DNA of 64,000 nt from Glandiceps talaboti (GCF_964340395.1 NC_135549.1:18366342-18430341), one strand, 5' to 3'; positions 14,890 through 30,600 are shown, counted from the stretch's first letter. Notes: generated from the sequence alone by a model not told the origin. Made by a program: numbers and translations.

Positions 14890-15107
14890 AATACCGCCTG
14901 GTCTCACGGATTTACTCCAGGAGTTCACCGTCACGGTTCTCCGGGAGAAGCCCGCCGATTTGGTCGAGTTTGCTGCTCAGTATTTTACCAAGCTGAATGA
15001 TAGCAACACAAGCAAGACGGCGGGTAGACGAGGTGTGAAGTTTTCGGAGCCGTCCGAACCGGACGAGCCCATGCAGACAGATTCAGACGAGGATTTTGTA
15101 CCGCCAG
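14879..15107 (+). CDS. PRKAR2: PKA RII exon 1: start, dimerization/docking domain, acidic linker
   Basis: Encodes residues 1-76 plus one base of codon 77. The ATG at 14879 is chosen because it gives M-N-F-E-IPPGL, matching the start of the type II docking domain. The preceding in-frame GTG is not a eukaryotic start. Residues 5-21 and 25-40 correspond to the two helices of the dimerization/docking fold, which makes the X-type four-helix bundle that binds anchoring-protein helices. Residues 45-76 are a low-complexity linker rich in S, E, D and P, as in the family. The donor is CAG|GTGAGT at 15107/15108 (phase 1). This exon sits in a CpG-richer patch than its surroundings. Confidence 0.96.
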
Positions 15108-18100
15108 GTGAGTCTATCAAATATGCGATGCTGTCTCGAAAATGACACGACGTACCGTGTCCTGTCCGTTGTATTTATGTCCGATAAACTTTTGACTTTA
15201 ATACAAAACATTACTGAAAAGGAGTCAATTACCATTGTCGTTCCTCAGATTGTATACTTTCCTGTCAAAATAGGCTCGGGACAGTCGTTTTATCACCACT
15301 TTGTTTAAGCACGATGTTTAACATGTTAACAGCCGATCGATATCGCGACAGGATTCGTTTACGTTTGATTCCATGAAATAGAGTCCATCATCATCATCAT
15401 GAGCATTGATGCATTGCTTGGATAATTGCTTTTCACCTTTCAGTCACGTTAGGGTCAGAAGCTTTTCGTCCTATATTCAAAGAATAATTTTGTGCTTGCT
15501 AAGGATTTTAATAAGAATCTTAAAATGATAAAAATTTTCTTGGCTTGCAAAATTAGGCTCATGCATGGCATTGGCAGTGTATGTGCGTGGTTCATATTTT
15601 ATTCAACTGCCAACTGCACGCGACTGAAATTACTCACGTGGGATAATGTCAACGACTGTACATAGCTACCAAACAACGTTTCGACAATAGCAATGTTTTA
15701 CTATAAATCGTTATTCATATCAAATCAAATTTCATTCTCAACAGTGTAGCATTTAAACATTATTTTTGTCACGCACCGTACTCGTCCAGAAGTAATAATA
15801 TGCACTGTGTCATGGCACTTTTTCGCATGGCAGTGCCACATTAATCACGAAATTGAATCCACGTTATGTACATGTCACGAATAGGGTCAAGATGAAATAT
15901 CGCTCGTGTCGCACATACCAAATTGACAAGAGCTGAATGTTTGACAGTCGTTAATCTTTTCTTAGTATGCAGTCAAAAATTTGTGTAACATACTTGTCAG
16001 GTGTAAAGTCAGTTTTGCTTGTAGAGCTGTAAAGAAAGGAAATATGGTCAGGAGGTTAATTAACTTATTGGAGATGCTTACCAATACCACTTTAGAAAGT
16101 TTTTCTTTCTTCTGTTACCCGCTCTCAAGAGCTTTGAACATTCCAAAAAGTAGATAATAAAGCCATGGTAGTTCAGGAAATTTCAAGAAGTAGTTGGAAA
16201 ATGTTTTTTATTTTATTTTATTTTTTAAAGTAAACATACATGTATAAGCAGGAATTTGTTATTCAGGTACCAGCACATATTTTTCATGATTTAATAATTA
16301 TTTTTGTGTTACTGATCAAAACATTTGATGAATTTAAAAAAAAAAATGAACTGTCTGTGGTGTGATCTGCAGTCACAGTCTGTTTCCCTCATCAAAATAC
16401 CAACAAATATAACTAAAGCAAATATTCTAACCATGTAAACCTTAAAAGTCTGTAAGTGTAAGTCAGATACTTTGAGACCCACATACCCATACTAATTTTC
16501 TGTTTGACTTTAATGTAAAAGCTATATTGTACCATCTAATAATAGACTTTTATATCTTTGGTCTTGACTTTAAACCTGCACTAGCTGCAACTGGGCCATT
16601 TTGTTTCCTCGCATAACCAAAGATATATATTCACCAAAAAAGGCATTGTATCTGTTAATTAGTGGTCAATATTATCTGTAGGTGGTGTAGTGACCCGTAT
16701 CTCCTGTGCAAAAGCCTAGTTTTCAACTTGAATATATAGCTAAGTTAAAACTGGGCTTAGTTCATTGAAAAGTGTTAAAATACCAATAATTAGACATAAT
16801 TGTAGGGGAGGTCTTTATATTGCAGTGCATGCATCCTTGTATGTGGTTGAGAGCTATTATATCTTAATCAGAACAAAATTAGTATAAAGTGGATATCTAA
16901 AGATTAAAAACATGAAATGCATGTGTATGATTTGTTACCTTTATTTCAATTTTGTGAATGCCTAAAGTTGTGTGGGGGAGGCATAAAAATCCAGTAAATT
17001 TAATGACTTAAGGAAGGATATTATCGCCAGTACAGACTGTCTAAAAAATGAGATCTTATATTAATAGTTAATGAGTTTTCTTTTTTCAATGATAATGAAA
17101 AAAATTAAATGACACAAGTGATACAAACTAGACAGCGAAAAAGTTATCTTTACAATAAAAAGTATGAAGTAGTGAGTTATGTCATCTGTTCTTATTTTGA
17201 GAGAGAGATTGACGTCAATCAAAATTGACTTTTCTTTGAATATAAAGTGGTATCGTTCAGCAAGTTTGCAATACTAACTTGTACAAATATGATCAGTACT
17301 CTATCATTTGTTGTACAGTGTTTGTTTAGTTGTTCATCTGAGATTATATTTGAGCCAAGTTTAAAGTCAAAGAATTCATATCAACACTGCTATTGTTATA
17401 AAAAAAGAAGTCAACTCAGCCTTTTCAAAGACAAAGTACTCTGTGTAGCACAGAGTCGAAAAAGTTATACCCCACTGACTTTTCCCTAATGCATTGTCAG
17501 TGGTAATCTCTTGAGTGTATATACAACTGTAATTGAATGCCCAGAAGTGTCCCTACTAGCATGTCAGCATAACTGTTCCTATTGAGTAAGGAAAAGTCTG
17601 TGTGGGTGAAAGATCAATACACCAACACCAGGCCCACAGGACAGTTGTAACAATGTAAACTGGTACCAGTAATAATTCAAGTAATAATTCAAATTTAGAA
17701 ATTGCGTAAGATGTATTTGAAGCTTTGCAAATAGTAATGTTTATAAACTATTGACATCCACATGGTAGGCTTCCTCATCTCAAAAACAAACAAACCCAGT
17801 GAAAGGTAAATGGGACACTTTAAGCTCTTTCCAAGAGAATGATTTGAAGAAAAAATTCGCAAAGAAAGTTCTGTATCGAAACTGTGTTCTGAACCAACCC
17901 CCAATCTAATCTGCTTTCCTTATCAAGATAAAAGCTGTTGGTATTTATATTAAGTTGCCTGGTCACAGTGAAATGTACTGCTCTACCAAACAAGCTCTTT
18001 AGCCTTTAGTAGCAGCTGGTGAAGTGCTTGTTACCTGTAGTTTGGCTCATGCATGTTCTCAATTGATCCGATAGTGATACAGAATGATTACAGACATTGG

Positions 18101-21100
18101 TAAGAAACTAGTATAAACAGTGCAGTATTGATCAAAGTTTGTCTAACCTTCTTCTTTGTACCTGGACACTGATAGGTTATCTGGGTTTCATGACTGTAGG
18201 GCAGAATCATTTGTCTATAGTTACCCAAATTTCATTGTATTTCGTGGATTGTCACCATTGGAGCGTTTTTTACATTCACTTAAGTATACCAAGGCCAGCC
18301 TCATTTTAGCAAACTTTACAACATGGGGTTTCGTGTGTCTTCGCTCTCTCACAGTCCAAACCATTCTTATCTCTTTCCAGAACTTCCAAAGAACAGATAT
18401 AACAGAAGAAAATCAGGTAAGTGTTTTGGGTGTGATTGTGTATTTACGTACAGGGCAGCTTCTTTATGGACAGGGATTTAGCAGGGCAAAGTACACAGCA
18501 GTTGTAAAACTGAAAAGATATGCAGCTTGTGCAGTATAATCATGACAGTATTGGATTTCACCTCTGTACATGGTGTTCAGTGGCAGTGTTTGGGTTCATG
18601 CAGTGTACCTACTATACCAATAATTGTTGAACGTGATTCTGTACAAGATGTACTTTGAATGGGACAATAGAGGCTAAGTGTAGTAGTAGAGAACTGAAAC
18701 TTGAATACACTAGGCCAGACCTAGTATTAACCCTGAAGAACATTGCAAATTGGTTGTCCCGTTGTTATGGACGATGGATTTTCCGATAAGTATGGCTGCA
18801 TAGCCATGGTAGTGTAGGGTCACTCCAGATGTGTAAAATCAATGGAATGAGGAAGTAGTCAGCGTTAGCGTGGTTAGGGTTTCCTTTTTACTCACTGCAT
18901 AGTTTTGTAGTTTCATTGAAGCATTCAGTTGCATAACATTCATGGTTACATACAGTACTATTGATTGTAGTCTTAGCACAGCTAAATGTATTGATCACAG
19001 TGTTGCCATTATATTCATGACTGGACCACAATGAGCATTATTTAGCAAGGTTGCTACAGAAAGAGGTCAGTCACGGGTGGAGTTTCCATGGTAATAAACT
19101 GTTGATCAGTTCTGAATCGATCCATCAACTTTGATTTGAGTAACGATGGCCTGGATTTTGTCCATTTTATTATCTGTAGACAATCTTACAGCAGACAGTG
19201 GGTAGAATATCCCTGTCAGTAGATATACCATGGCAGCCGCATTTTTAAGCACGAAAGCTCAACATTGGCATGCCACTAAAAGTTTTGGAACTTTTCCGTG
19301 TATTTTGCATACAAGTACTTACAGTCCATAATACCATCTTGGAAGTCATTTTGTAGAATAGTTATTGTGAGGATTTTAGAGCAAAAATCTCCTCATGACT
19401 GATTTCTAGGTTAGATTGTCTAGTACGCCATCCCGTCCTTCCACACAACAGTTGTAATATGCAGGCCGACAGAGTGCATTTAAGGCTGTCAATAGACTGA
19501 CAGACATAGTTAGTATATGTCCTATTGCTTGCGTGTTGATTTTTCTTACAATAACACTTTCTTCTGTGTAAATCCCCTATGTAAACAGTCCTTTGAAATT
19601 TAAAAAAATTCTCAAGTCTTTACTAAATACTGGACCTGTAGATAATTATACAATCAAACTAGTCAACAGTCATTGTGTAGTTGTGAAGTGTATTTCAATT
19701 CAGTTTTGTATATAGCCTTTGCAAAATCATTACAATTTACACTTTCAAAACATCCAATTAATTACGTGTTCTTTGTATAACCGACAAATGTATTCTGAAA
19801 TTTCTTTTTAAGTCATTGTCACCACAGAGTTTTGTCAAATAACATAGTTGTTTATTGGGATGTATTACATTTTGAAAAGATGATAATAAAGGTAACACAT
19901 TCCATGAAGAGTGATTTTGTGGTGCTGTATGACATGACAGAAATATTTGTGTTTGTCTATAGATGCCAATCACCAAGAGGTGCAAACATTTACATTAGTA
20001 ACAAAGACACAGGTTATCACCAAGTGGTATGAAATGCTAAGAGATGTCACCGATTGTGACCCTAATGCATTGACAGATAATGGCGGTTTTCTCCTACAAC
20101 ATTTAAATGACTCTTGTCTAACATTTATTATTTTTCATTTCTTTGCAAAAAGTATGTGCTGAAAGGTATGATCCAGAAGCAGATGATGATGATTCAGAAG
20201 AAAAGGTAAGGTTAACATTTATTTTTTCTCACGCTGTCATCCTTTTCTGAGCCCCCCCCCCCCACATACACACACAATTTACAGAGCTACCCTGTAATGT
20301 CATAATTATGACCCCATGAAAAGTCTTTGTATTTTTCTCATTATAAAGACTATCATTACGGCCTAAAAAAATAATTGTTTGGTTCCAGTTACCCGACCCC
20401 CACCTAGTTTTTCACTGCTGACCCTAAACCTTTTTTTTATGTATTCAAGAGAAAAAAAATAAAATTGCAAAAATTGTGACATCAGCTTAAAAAGACAATA
20501 TAAAACTTATCTTCCCAATCTGTAATGGCTGTGATAGGAAGAAACAGATAACACTTAGACCATTTGGAAAACAATGGAAAACCTGAACTAGACATCACAC
20601 ATGAAAAAAATGAAATAATATAAAAATAAAATAAAAAATCTACCTCCCCCACCTATTTTAAAATTGAGCGTAATTGGAACCTCACAATTTTTTTTATATA
20701 AGGCGTAAAGAATCATATTGTTGGATAGAAGTGAAGAATTGTTTTTTGTTATGTAGCAAAAAATTAATAAGCTTGTCATTATTAACATCAATTCTTTCCT
20801 GCCATAAAATGATGACCACTTAGTGAAAGCATTAACTCTATCAAAAACCTTTGCTGTATATATCTTTTGTATTTCAAATGATGAATAAAAATAACACAAT
20901 ATTGCTTGATCGAAATATAATATATATCTAATTAAAAAATGTACACCTTAACTAATCATTATGTGCCTGTATACTTTGTTGAAAAAAAAAATGAAGTAAA
21001 TTTTAAAAAAATGTTCTTGAACTAGTAAGCTTATGAAAAAGAGTGGCCTCTGCCATGAAGAAAAACACTGAATGTTGTCTTTACGTCAGTATAGCGGCAA

Positions 21101-23139
21101 ATCCATAACTGTGATGTCATTTTACTCTCATTGATTAAGTTTAGTCTTTAGTAGCACATAGTACACACTACCAGAGGAGGTTCATAGTTAAAGAAAATAT
21201 ACCTATATGTACTGTGTTAATACAGATTACAGAGGTCAACAAAATCCATCTCCTCAATTTGCAGATTGGCTTTAAGTTATCAAAGCTTTAAGACCTTGCC
21301 AATATAGGAGATTGGGTTTGATTAGGTCATTTGACAGATTGGCATTTTATTATTACTATTAGGCAGTAACCTAGTGTGGTAACTAGGAGAAATTGCCAAG
21401 TGTGTCCCAAGAATCCGCTACAGTGTGAAGACAAGTAACCAATGTGATATTTAGAAATATTTTAGTGTGCAGGGATTGTGTTGTTTTTATTAAAAACCAT
21501 GATTACAACATCAGAGGATGTTTTAATGGATAGGAAATGAACTGCTTGCTGTCTAAAAAGTAACAGGGAAGAGAGGGGATAGGAAATGAACTGCTTGCCA
21601 TCTAAAAAATAAAAGGGAAGAGAGGAAAGGGGTGGGGGGGGGGGAGAAAGACAGAAAATAACAGATTGAAAACAAACCAGTCAATAAATTTCTACTGTCG
21701 TTATCTCATCTCGGTGTACATACACATGATTGAAAATTTTGATGTCGCAGAAACTCTTATCCTCATCATATCGCCGTGGACATTATTAATGTTGGTGGTG
21801 GTTGTTAAAAAAAAGAAGGTTTCATTCACTCGACGGCTGTCACTATAGAAATACCCAATTACACAACTGTAATAAAAGAGAAGTGAAAATCGGCTTTATC
21901 ACACATGTTACAATATGCAAAAAAGATATTGACCTAGTCTAAATGGAATGCATTAGCAAAACAGACCTATGACAATAGGAAATGGGAGACACACTCTGTA
22001 ATATAACCATTACCAGATCTCTACATTAGTAGAATATTGTGGCTGGTACATTCATATGTAATGACAGGAGTAGTTATAGAAGTAATTGTCATACCAAGTC
22101 TGTGTATACAAGGATTGACCAAGGATATCAGCATACTGACTGAATAACTATAATAAGCTCCTAAATTATGCAGTTGCCCAGGTTATTAAAACTGAAATGA
22201 ACCATGGTAGGAGATCGAAACAGAACTCAATCATATATCAGCTGAAAATATTGGTCAAATGTAAGAAATATTGAATGTGATATGTGGAATTGTTTAGATG
22301 ATATAAAAATATTGAAATATAATACAGTACTGAAACTACTTGAACTGCGGATCAACAGTGGATGTATGGCAGCCATCAGAAAAATTTATAATATAGTATT
22401 GAAGGAATGATGCAACTCAGAATTTTGCAATGCTGTATATATTATATACATTCTGGTACTCACTGAATCAAGCACAGGTAGGAGATTTGTGACAACGGGA
22501 GATTAATAGAATATATTAATTTTATATTTGCTGATTCAGAGGTGATTTTGTTGATGTATGGAGAATTTATGTAGGGTTACTTACTCTAAGGGTGTCTAGA
22601 TGCGTTATATAGGCAGCCATTTTTTTTTTTTTTTAGAATTTAGTGTGAGTAGCATGACATAATGAACCCTAGACAGAACTGTGATGACGATTACGTGTTT
22701 GCCATGGGCCAAATTGTGTAATAAAGTGAACAACAGGGCAAGGACTAAGGTAGACAGTGTAGACCACAATGAGAGCTGACAAATGAGTACTTGAGGAAAA
22801 GTACACCTTTTTTTCGCAATTTCTATGTACAATGAATGTCCCTCAAAATATGTTCAAGATGTGACGTGACCATCCTTAGTGAAACTGAATAGTTACCATT
22901 ACCATCCACATTTGCAAACTAACATTCTCTGAAAGCTGGTGGATACCTTTCAGCCTTCAGGGCTCTACGCATTCACCTGTACTGTCTTGCAATCACTCAG
23001 TCAGGTTATCATTTCACACAAAAATATTTTATTCAAATAAAACACTGAAACAAGTCCTGAAGACTTTCCTCGTGGATACCATGAGATGAATGGTGTTAAT
23101 AGGTAAATAGTCAATTCCTTTTTGGTCTAGCAGTGCTTT

Positions 23140-23173
<34 letters not shown>

Positions 23174-24070
23174 TCTCTGATAGTTTGACACACAGATCGA
23201 GTAATCAATTCTCAGTCATAGCATATGTTGTAAAGTAGAATGTGCCATAAATACCAAGAAGTGTGTATGCTAGATTGAAGTAGCTTTGACAAGCTGCATC
23301 CAACTATCAAACTATTTCGACATCATTCAATTTGAATTATTCCTTCACGCGGATACTACAAATTGGAGCAATTTTACACTTCACATCTCTCTTAGTAGTG
23401 TGTGTGTGCTTGTGTAGATGCACCGCCTAAAAAGAGTACCACATTTTGTAACAGTGCGTAACAGTGTGTTTTTGCAATAATTCTTTGGTATAATGACAAC
23501 TAATGGCATAATTGTACCATCAATAGTTCTTTTGTACCAGACACTGAGACAGTTAAATGCTGATGGCACTTAATTGCACACTAAATTATGCATGGCCTGT
23601 CTATTTCATAGCATTTGCATTTAAAGATTAGCTTCTAGATAGACACTGCAGGAACATCATGCCACTTTGTATCCACCTCTTCAGAATAGATCAAGTCACT
23701 TTGTCCCACTTTGTAATGGTCCTGACGGTTTCCATGGTGACAAGGTGGCGACACCAGTAAAGTGACAAGGAAAGGTTAGCGCAAATGTGGAACGCAAAAT
23801 TGTAGTTTTAGAGGAGCAATATGGAGTCTATAGACTTGCTGAAGTGAGTGTTGAATTATGGATGGGATCTTTGAAGAATTCATGGTCATGTTTATCGTTG
23901 GTTCGTTCTATTTGTATGATGTACACCTTTAAAGTAAAGTTCTGCTGGAAATCCTGTCAACTATACATGACACATTGTACACATTATATTTTGATAATAT
24001 CTAAGTATGATTTGTATATGATTGTCTATGTATCTTTACATATTTATGTATACAGTTTAGTATATGGAGG

Positions 24071-24135
<65 letters not shown>

Positions 24136-24515
24136 ACGCGCCCCTGATATTATAGCCCATTGCCCACTTGGAACTTTGAATTTGTTTCAAAATCAAATTG
24201 AAGTCAGTTCTCCAGTCCCCACATGTGCTAAAATCTATTTGGACCAATTTATCTGAATCAGTTTGAAACCATGTCAGTGGGCTTGTTTTGAACCAATTCA
24301 AAGTAAATCAGTTCAAAACCAGCACAAAGGCAAAAGTGAATCAATTCAAATCCATTGTTCAGTTTTCAAGTAGGGACAGAAACTGATTTTGAACTGATTT
24401 AATCGAAACAGTTAAGTTTGAATCAGTTTTGAATTGATTCCGGTTGGGACAGGGCTATTGTAATATTTGTATGTATGTATGTATGTATGTATGTATGTAT
24501 GTATGTATGTATGTA

Positions 24516-24604
<89 letters not shown>

Positions 24605-27600
24605 CCATGTATCTATGTGTGTATGTAATGTAACGTATGTACTATGCATACCGATATATGCTATGTGCATAAACATAATCTATGTCATTATAATGGATGA
24701 AATAAACAGTCGGTCATCATGGATGAAATAAAGTCAGTCAGTCATCAGGCACAGCTGCTCACTGACACACCCCTGTATTCTATCACAAGTGAAGGGCGCT
24801 GTATCATTCTGGATACAATTAGCTTCGTTATTTGCTTAGATAAAGTCTCGTGACATTTAGAATTATTTCCCGAGTGCCTCTCATACTGTGGTGTGCCACT
24901 ACACCATCTCACCCAAATGCTGTTTTGATGCCCAAGCACAGTGAATATTCATCTAGCGCATCCTCAATTGACATTTGGATCTCATGAAAATTCTATTCTC
25001 AAACAAGTCATTCAACTTTCGATGTAAATGATAATGCATCAATTACATGTAACTCGCTTATGAGAAGAAAACCTTAAAATTTTAAATGAAAAAGTTGGCC
25101 TTCAAAAATGTACGAAATGGATGAAATCAAACGTAAAATCATTCATTGTGAAATAAACATAGAACACATAATTCAGTCTGATTATCACCATAATCACTTT
25201 GTCAATATTAATGGTTTCATTTCATTAAAAGTGGCAAAAAATAAATATGAGATTGTAATTTGCGGATGTCCACACAACTATTTTGACACAAATGTAGTAG
25301 ACAACAGAAAATTATATTTTATGATTATGAGAAGTCAAGAATGTGTATATAGTTTCAGTAAAATGGCAATTTCAAATTGTATTTGATGAGAGAACAAAAT
25401 GTCATGTAGCTAGCCATATATTTCATAAGTTATGCAGCTCAGTTTCTGAATTCAAAACACATCTGTGACCTTTGACCCGACCGTAATTCCACTGCTTGCA
25501 TTGCTCAGTTTCAGGTTGATCTCATTGTAAGTTTCACTTCAGTGCTTCCATAAGGGATAGAGCAGTTGCATGTCAAATTTCATTTTGGAGAAAATTAGAA
25601 ATGCAGTGTCATGTATAACCTTTTTATACCTCAGTATACAAGAGAGGATGATTTACAATCTTCACATGCAGCCACAATTTTAAAGTTAACTTTTCCCGAA
25701 GAATAATGTACAGTAAATTGAAATGAAATGGCCACCCTCTTTTATCTGGTAAAATATGGCCAAGACATGGCACATGTAAAAAATTTGTCTCATTAAATAA
25801 AAATAGTAGTATATTATACCGTACATGTAGCAAATGCTTGTAGTAAAAACTAATTTCCAAACCAAGTTTGGTGGTTAAAAAGTCGTTGCATCATTATTTT
25901 ACTGCCAATCTTCCGTGTATCCATTTCTGAAATAACTTGTAAAGATTTGAGGCAGTATTGTGGACATAATAATCTATGATAGCTCTGTCCCTACAATGAA
26001 TTTTGAATTGGTTTGAAATCGGAGCACATTCAGTTCTCCTGTTCCTAAATGCACCAAGACCATTTCGAACTGATTTTAATATTGTTCAAGTGGATCAAAG
26101 CCACTTGGGAGGGGAAGGGAGGGGGGGGGGGGTTCAATTCAAATCTTTGCTCAGTGTTGTGGTGGGAGAAGATTTAAGAGTTTGAATTATCGGTTTCAAA
26201 TTGATTCAGGTGTGGACAGGCCTATAGTCTGAGATTTAGTCCTTGAAGATGTGCCAAGAACAGTTTGTAACTGCTCATCATTTGTTTTTCATAACACAGT
26301 AAATGTACTGGGACCTTGTCATTAAATGTCAACATTAGCAGTTAACAGTTAACAGTTTGTTTAGAATCCTGCTGGTAAGTTATATCAGGAATGATGAATT
26401 TACAATTGTTCCAAAAACGAAAAATGTGTCTTGTTTTTAATAAGCAAATATATTGGGACCATGTATTTGAAAAGATCTGTTTTCAAAAGTGGTTGCATTT
26501 GCCTCAAGGCTTTAATATAGAGTATAAACTACCAGAAAGATTAGTATCGCTTTCAGCTGTTACAACAGTTGACTTGCCATTATACAACTCATAAATAGGA
26601 TTGCAAGTACAACACATACTGTATGCTGGTCAAATCAAATCGATCAGGTGTCCTTTGTATGGAAATCTCCTCATAGACTCATTGCACTGGTATTTGGAAT
26701 GAGCATTGGACTGATACTGTACCATTTATCAATGTATTCATATTTTGGAATCATGAAAATTATATGAAATTGAAAATTTTGATAGATACATTATGTTGTG
26801 TGTATAGTGTGAAAATGCAAAAAAAAAAATAAAAAAAATTTATAAGTCCATGCATGATCAGGCGTAAAAAAAAAATTGGTTGGTTCTGGTTACCCGAACC
26901 CACCTAGTTTTTCACTGTTGACCCAAAACTTTTTTTTAGATATTTGAGAAAAAAATAACAAAATTGTGAAAATTGAGAAGTCTAAATGTGAAAAATTGTG
27001 AAATATATGAAGAGTGGATGTGGAAACTGACATCAACTTAAATAGACGAATGTGTAAAACTGTTCTTCCAAACTGTAATGGCTGTACATTTAATGGGAAG
27101 AAACCAATAACACAGAGACCATTTGGAAAACAACGGGAAACATAACTACCTGAGCTGGAAAATCATACATGAAAAAAAAAATGTAACATAAAATAAAAAA
27201 ATCTACATACCTAAAGTTGAACTTAATCTGAACGACACAATTTTTTTTTTCATATAAGGTCTGATGTAGAAATTCTGTAATAAATTTGATATACAGAATT
27301 GAAACTAAACCATGCATTTTAAGAGTAGTACAATACTAGAAAATTTCTAGTATTTCTGAAATTCTTCCTTGTTGCATACAAAAGGCTATCTGACACTGAA
27401 ATTTGATTATTTAATGATAGTAGTATCGAAAAGAAATTCACCTTATATGATTTTGTAATATTCTCCAAGTGTTTCCTTGAAAAAACCAAAATATGGAACA
27501 TATTTCATAATGACTAATCGTAATCACTCAGTGCTTTCATTTCAATCTGACAAATTATACATTCAACAATTCCGCTGCACACAATTATGAATATGAAGAA

Positions 27601-30600
27601 GTTAGAGATTTGAGCACGTATGATTCCATCCTGCATATATATATGAAACTGACTTCCTCACGTAATTTTGTGTCTAACTAATCTGTTGACAATCAAAGGT
27701 TGATAGATGACATTTGATTGCTCTTATAGAAAGTAGAAATATTTCAATACCTTTTATTTAATAATTCCACTACAAGTGAGTAAATACATTTGAGCGTTTT
27801 TATACATACTTGCCAGTGAAATAAGAAAAAAAGTTCAACTTTATTTGGATGATGGAATCCATCAAAGACTCGCTAAAAACTATTTCCCTATATGCAGTAC
27901 AGATACAGTCCACAATTTCAAAAATACACACTCCATGATTGGATCAAATAGATAGATAGAATAACAAATTATGGTAGTTGAAAGTATTAAATGCTGTGCC
28001 AGCCACTTTACTACTGTCAGTGATGTTCCGTGGTTGGTATTTTATAGCCAACTCTTCAGATGATAGCCTTGTAAGATGCATTTTGTACATTTACATGCAG
28101 CTTCAAGACAGGTGACCACTTTAAGTCTTCTCTTTTAATACATCATAGACAGCAACTTGATGTGAATGCATCTCCTGATGTGAATATTCACCATCCTCTT
28201 GATTTATAGCCGTCCGTCACACTTCATCAACGCTATAGTTTTTCTTTCAGTGCATTTTCTCGGGCAGGCATGTCTCACTGGTTTCAAACATTTTTATGCC
28301 TGCATGGTTTATGAAAAAGCCATTAATTTTGATGTCACTGGAGGCTTGCTTTGGAAAGGTTATCACTGCAATTCTCTCCCATCAGAGGTAGAGAAAAAAA
28401 ATCAAAGTTTCATTATTGAATGTGATCTGTACATATGTTTGATTCCGTCACCACGGTGTGTCCGAATGAACTCTAGCATATTTTAATAATCCACCCACAT
28501 ACATTTAGAATTAGAGGTACATATTTTTGCAATCCCAGATTTCTCATATCTAGCATTATCAATCATAGACCTAGTGACAGTTACCCACAACAACCTTAGC
28601 CTTACTAGTGACAGTTACCCACAGCATCTGTAGTCTTACACTAGTGACAGTGGCAGAAACAATAAACACACATACAGTGGATCATAGACACTAGATAGTA
28701 TATTATACGACCATCAAAAGAATGCATGATTTACAGTGAGCAGTACTGGGGGACATCCTCTCGTCACACTTTGCATTGTGTAGTGGTATTTTGTGAAATA
28801 TGCCCGTCATTGCCATTAAGTTGTTATTTACATGGTAGCCATGGAAACTATTCATTTAAAGCAAAATATGTCCCAATGTAAAAATTGGTACAAAAGAGAG
28901 GATCCCTGTTCATAATTTGATAAAGATTGGACAACCTTCACTGCAGAATTTACTACTGGACTGTTACAAAAGATAACTGGCCCTCTCGTCCTTATTGTTT
29001 CCACGCCATTGTATAGGTTGAAAAGATGTACACTGTACTGTACATCTAGATAAATAAGCAGAAATGAAATAAAATGAACAAAAGAGAGAGACCGTGGATG
29101 AATTTTATGGAACCACAGTCCTTTTTTGTTGGCATGGTCATTTATTCACATCAATGTTGAATTACCCGATGGTGGTTTTCATTGGAAATTTGGAGTGTCT
29201 ATTTACATTTTTAAATTTATCCTAGCAGGCAGAATCCTTTCCTATCTATGTCCTTGGCACTGCTGCAAGGGTTCATTAAGTGAGAAAATTCAATTTGTGG
29301 CTCAATATAACCATGTATTGGAAACGTTTGTCTTATTTAACACAGATATATAAACGCATTACCTGTAAGTTTGTTTTTCAGTATGGTAATCTGACCTAAT
29401 TGAATTATAAAAGACATATTGAATCAGCCTATGTGTGTGTGTTGACCCATCCCTGTTTGTTTATCAAAAATAGTTGATCATGTCTGGTAAATAGCTGCTA
29501 GGCATCGTTCAATGATCTGACTAAGAAAACTTGTTTTCTTGACCTGATTACTTGTAGAAAAAGCCCGATCAATTTCTTTTTTCTGTCCTTCTAGTCTATG
29601 CTGGCATGTGTGTGTATGTGACCTGAATAGTCAATGCTGAAACTAAAAAGATTTAGAGCTTTCAGAAAATCAATTTTACTGGATGAGGTATATAAAGTAA
29701 TTACGTTGAGTGAAATTGCAAGCATATAGGCAAGGTTTTAGGTTTGAAACACTGAAGCCTAGCACTATGAAAGGGACTAAAATTAAACAGTTGATCGTAT
29801 ATATCATGTACTTGTGTCTTATAGCTGACCTATCTAGCCGTACCGATGGTGCGAGGTAGCTCAATGACGCAGAGAAATTTCAAGTCATAGTCACACCCAC
29901 TTATGGATGTAGAAATGTCAAAAAAGTTAGAATAGAAAAGGTCACAATCTATTTCAGTTAAATATATTTTTGTGTGTGAAAATTGTGAAAATTTGTATTT
30001 TTTTACTGCAAATGTACAATTTTTTTTATCGTGATTAATTGCACCTTTAGTCATTTCATGTAGCATATCGTTTCATCCTGACACTCATTAATAAATATCC
30101 TTGAGAATGGTGTTAAAATGACTACAAAAAGAAAAAGTCAAGCTGGAGTTATTTCCTGTAGGCAGAGTATGTGATGTCATATATCTATACAGTTTGTTGA
30201 AGCAGGTGTACATGGCAGCTATTAATTCATTCACGCACCACCCGAATGACGTAGTTTATAGTGAATCTACAGGAGGTGCTAATCTCTGAAACTATCATGT
30301 CGAAATTATGTGTGCATGGTAAGCATTAGCATGCCATCTAGTGCCAATTTTCACATAGAATTTATTTTTTACTTGTGTCAATTCTCACATTAAATTTATT
30401 TTTTCTAGTTCACAAAGTCGTAATATTATGCTGCAAGGAACACATGTGAATCATTATTCTTGAGTGTATCTAAAGGCTGTCTGTCTTGACAAAACTGCTT
30501 CGGCTTGTCAGTAAAATTACTTTACAAACAAAAAGAGGAGTGTGTTCTTTTAAATGATTTTATAGTGGAAGGTTTATGTTGCTAATCAACAGACCTCCAT

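Noticed and set aside
18156-18539. 127-codon frame around exon 2
   Set aside because: Only the 36 nt between the splice sites match the PKA family; the flanks are intron.
19963-20012. Possible alternative exon with a good GTCTATAG acceptor
   Set aside because: 50 nt would shift phase relative to exon 3 and the donor (CAG|GTTATC) is poor; its 17 codons match nothing in the family.
23787-24155. 122-codon frame
   Set aside because: About a third is translated TG repeat; the remainder is unremarkable.
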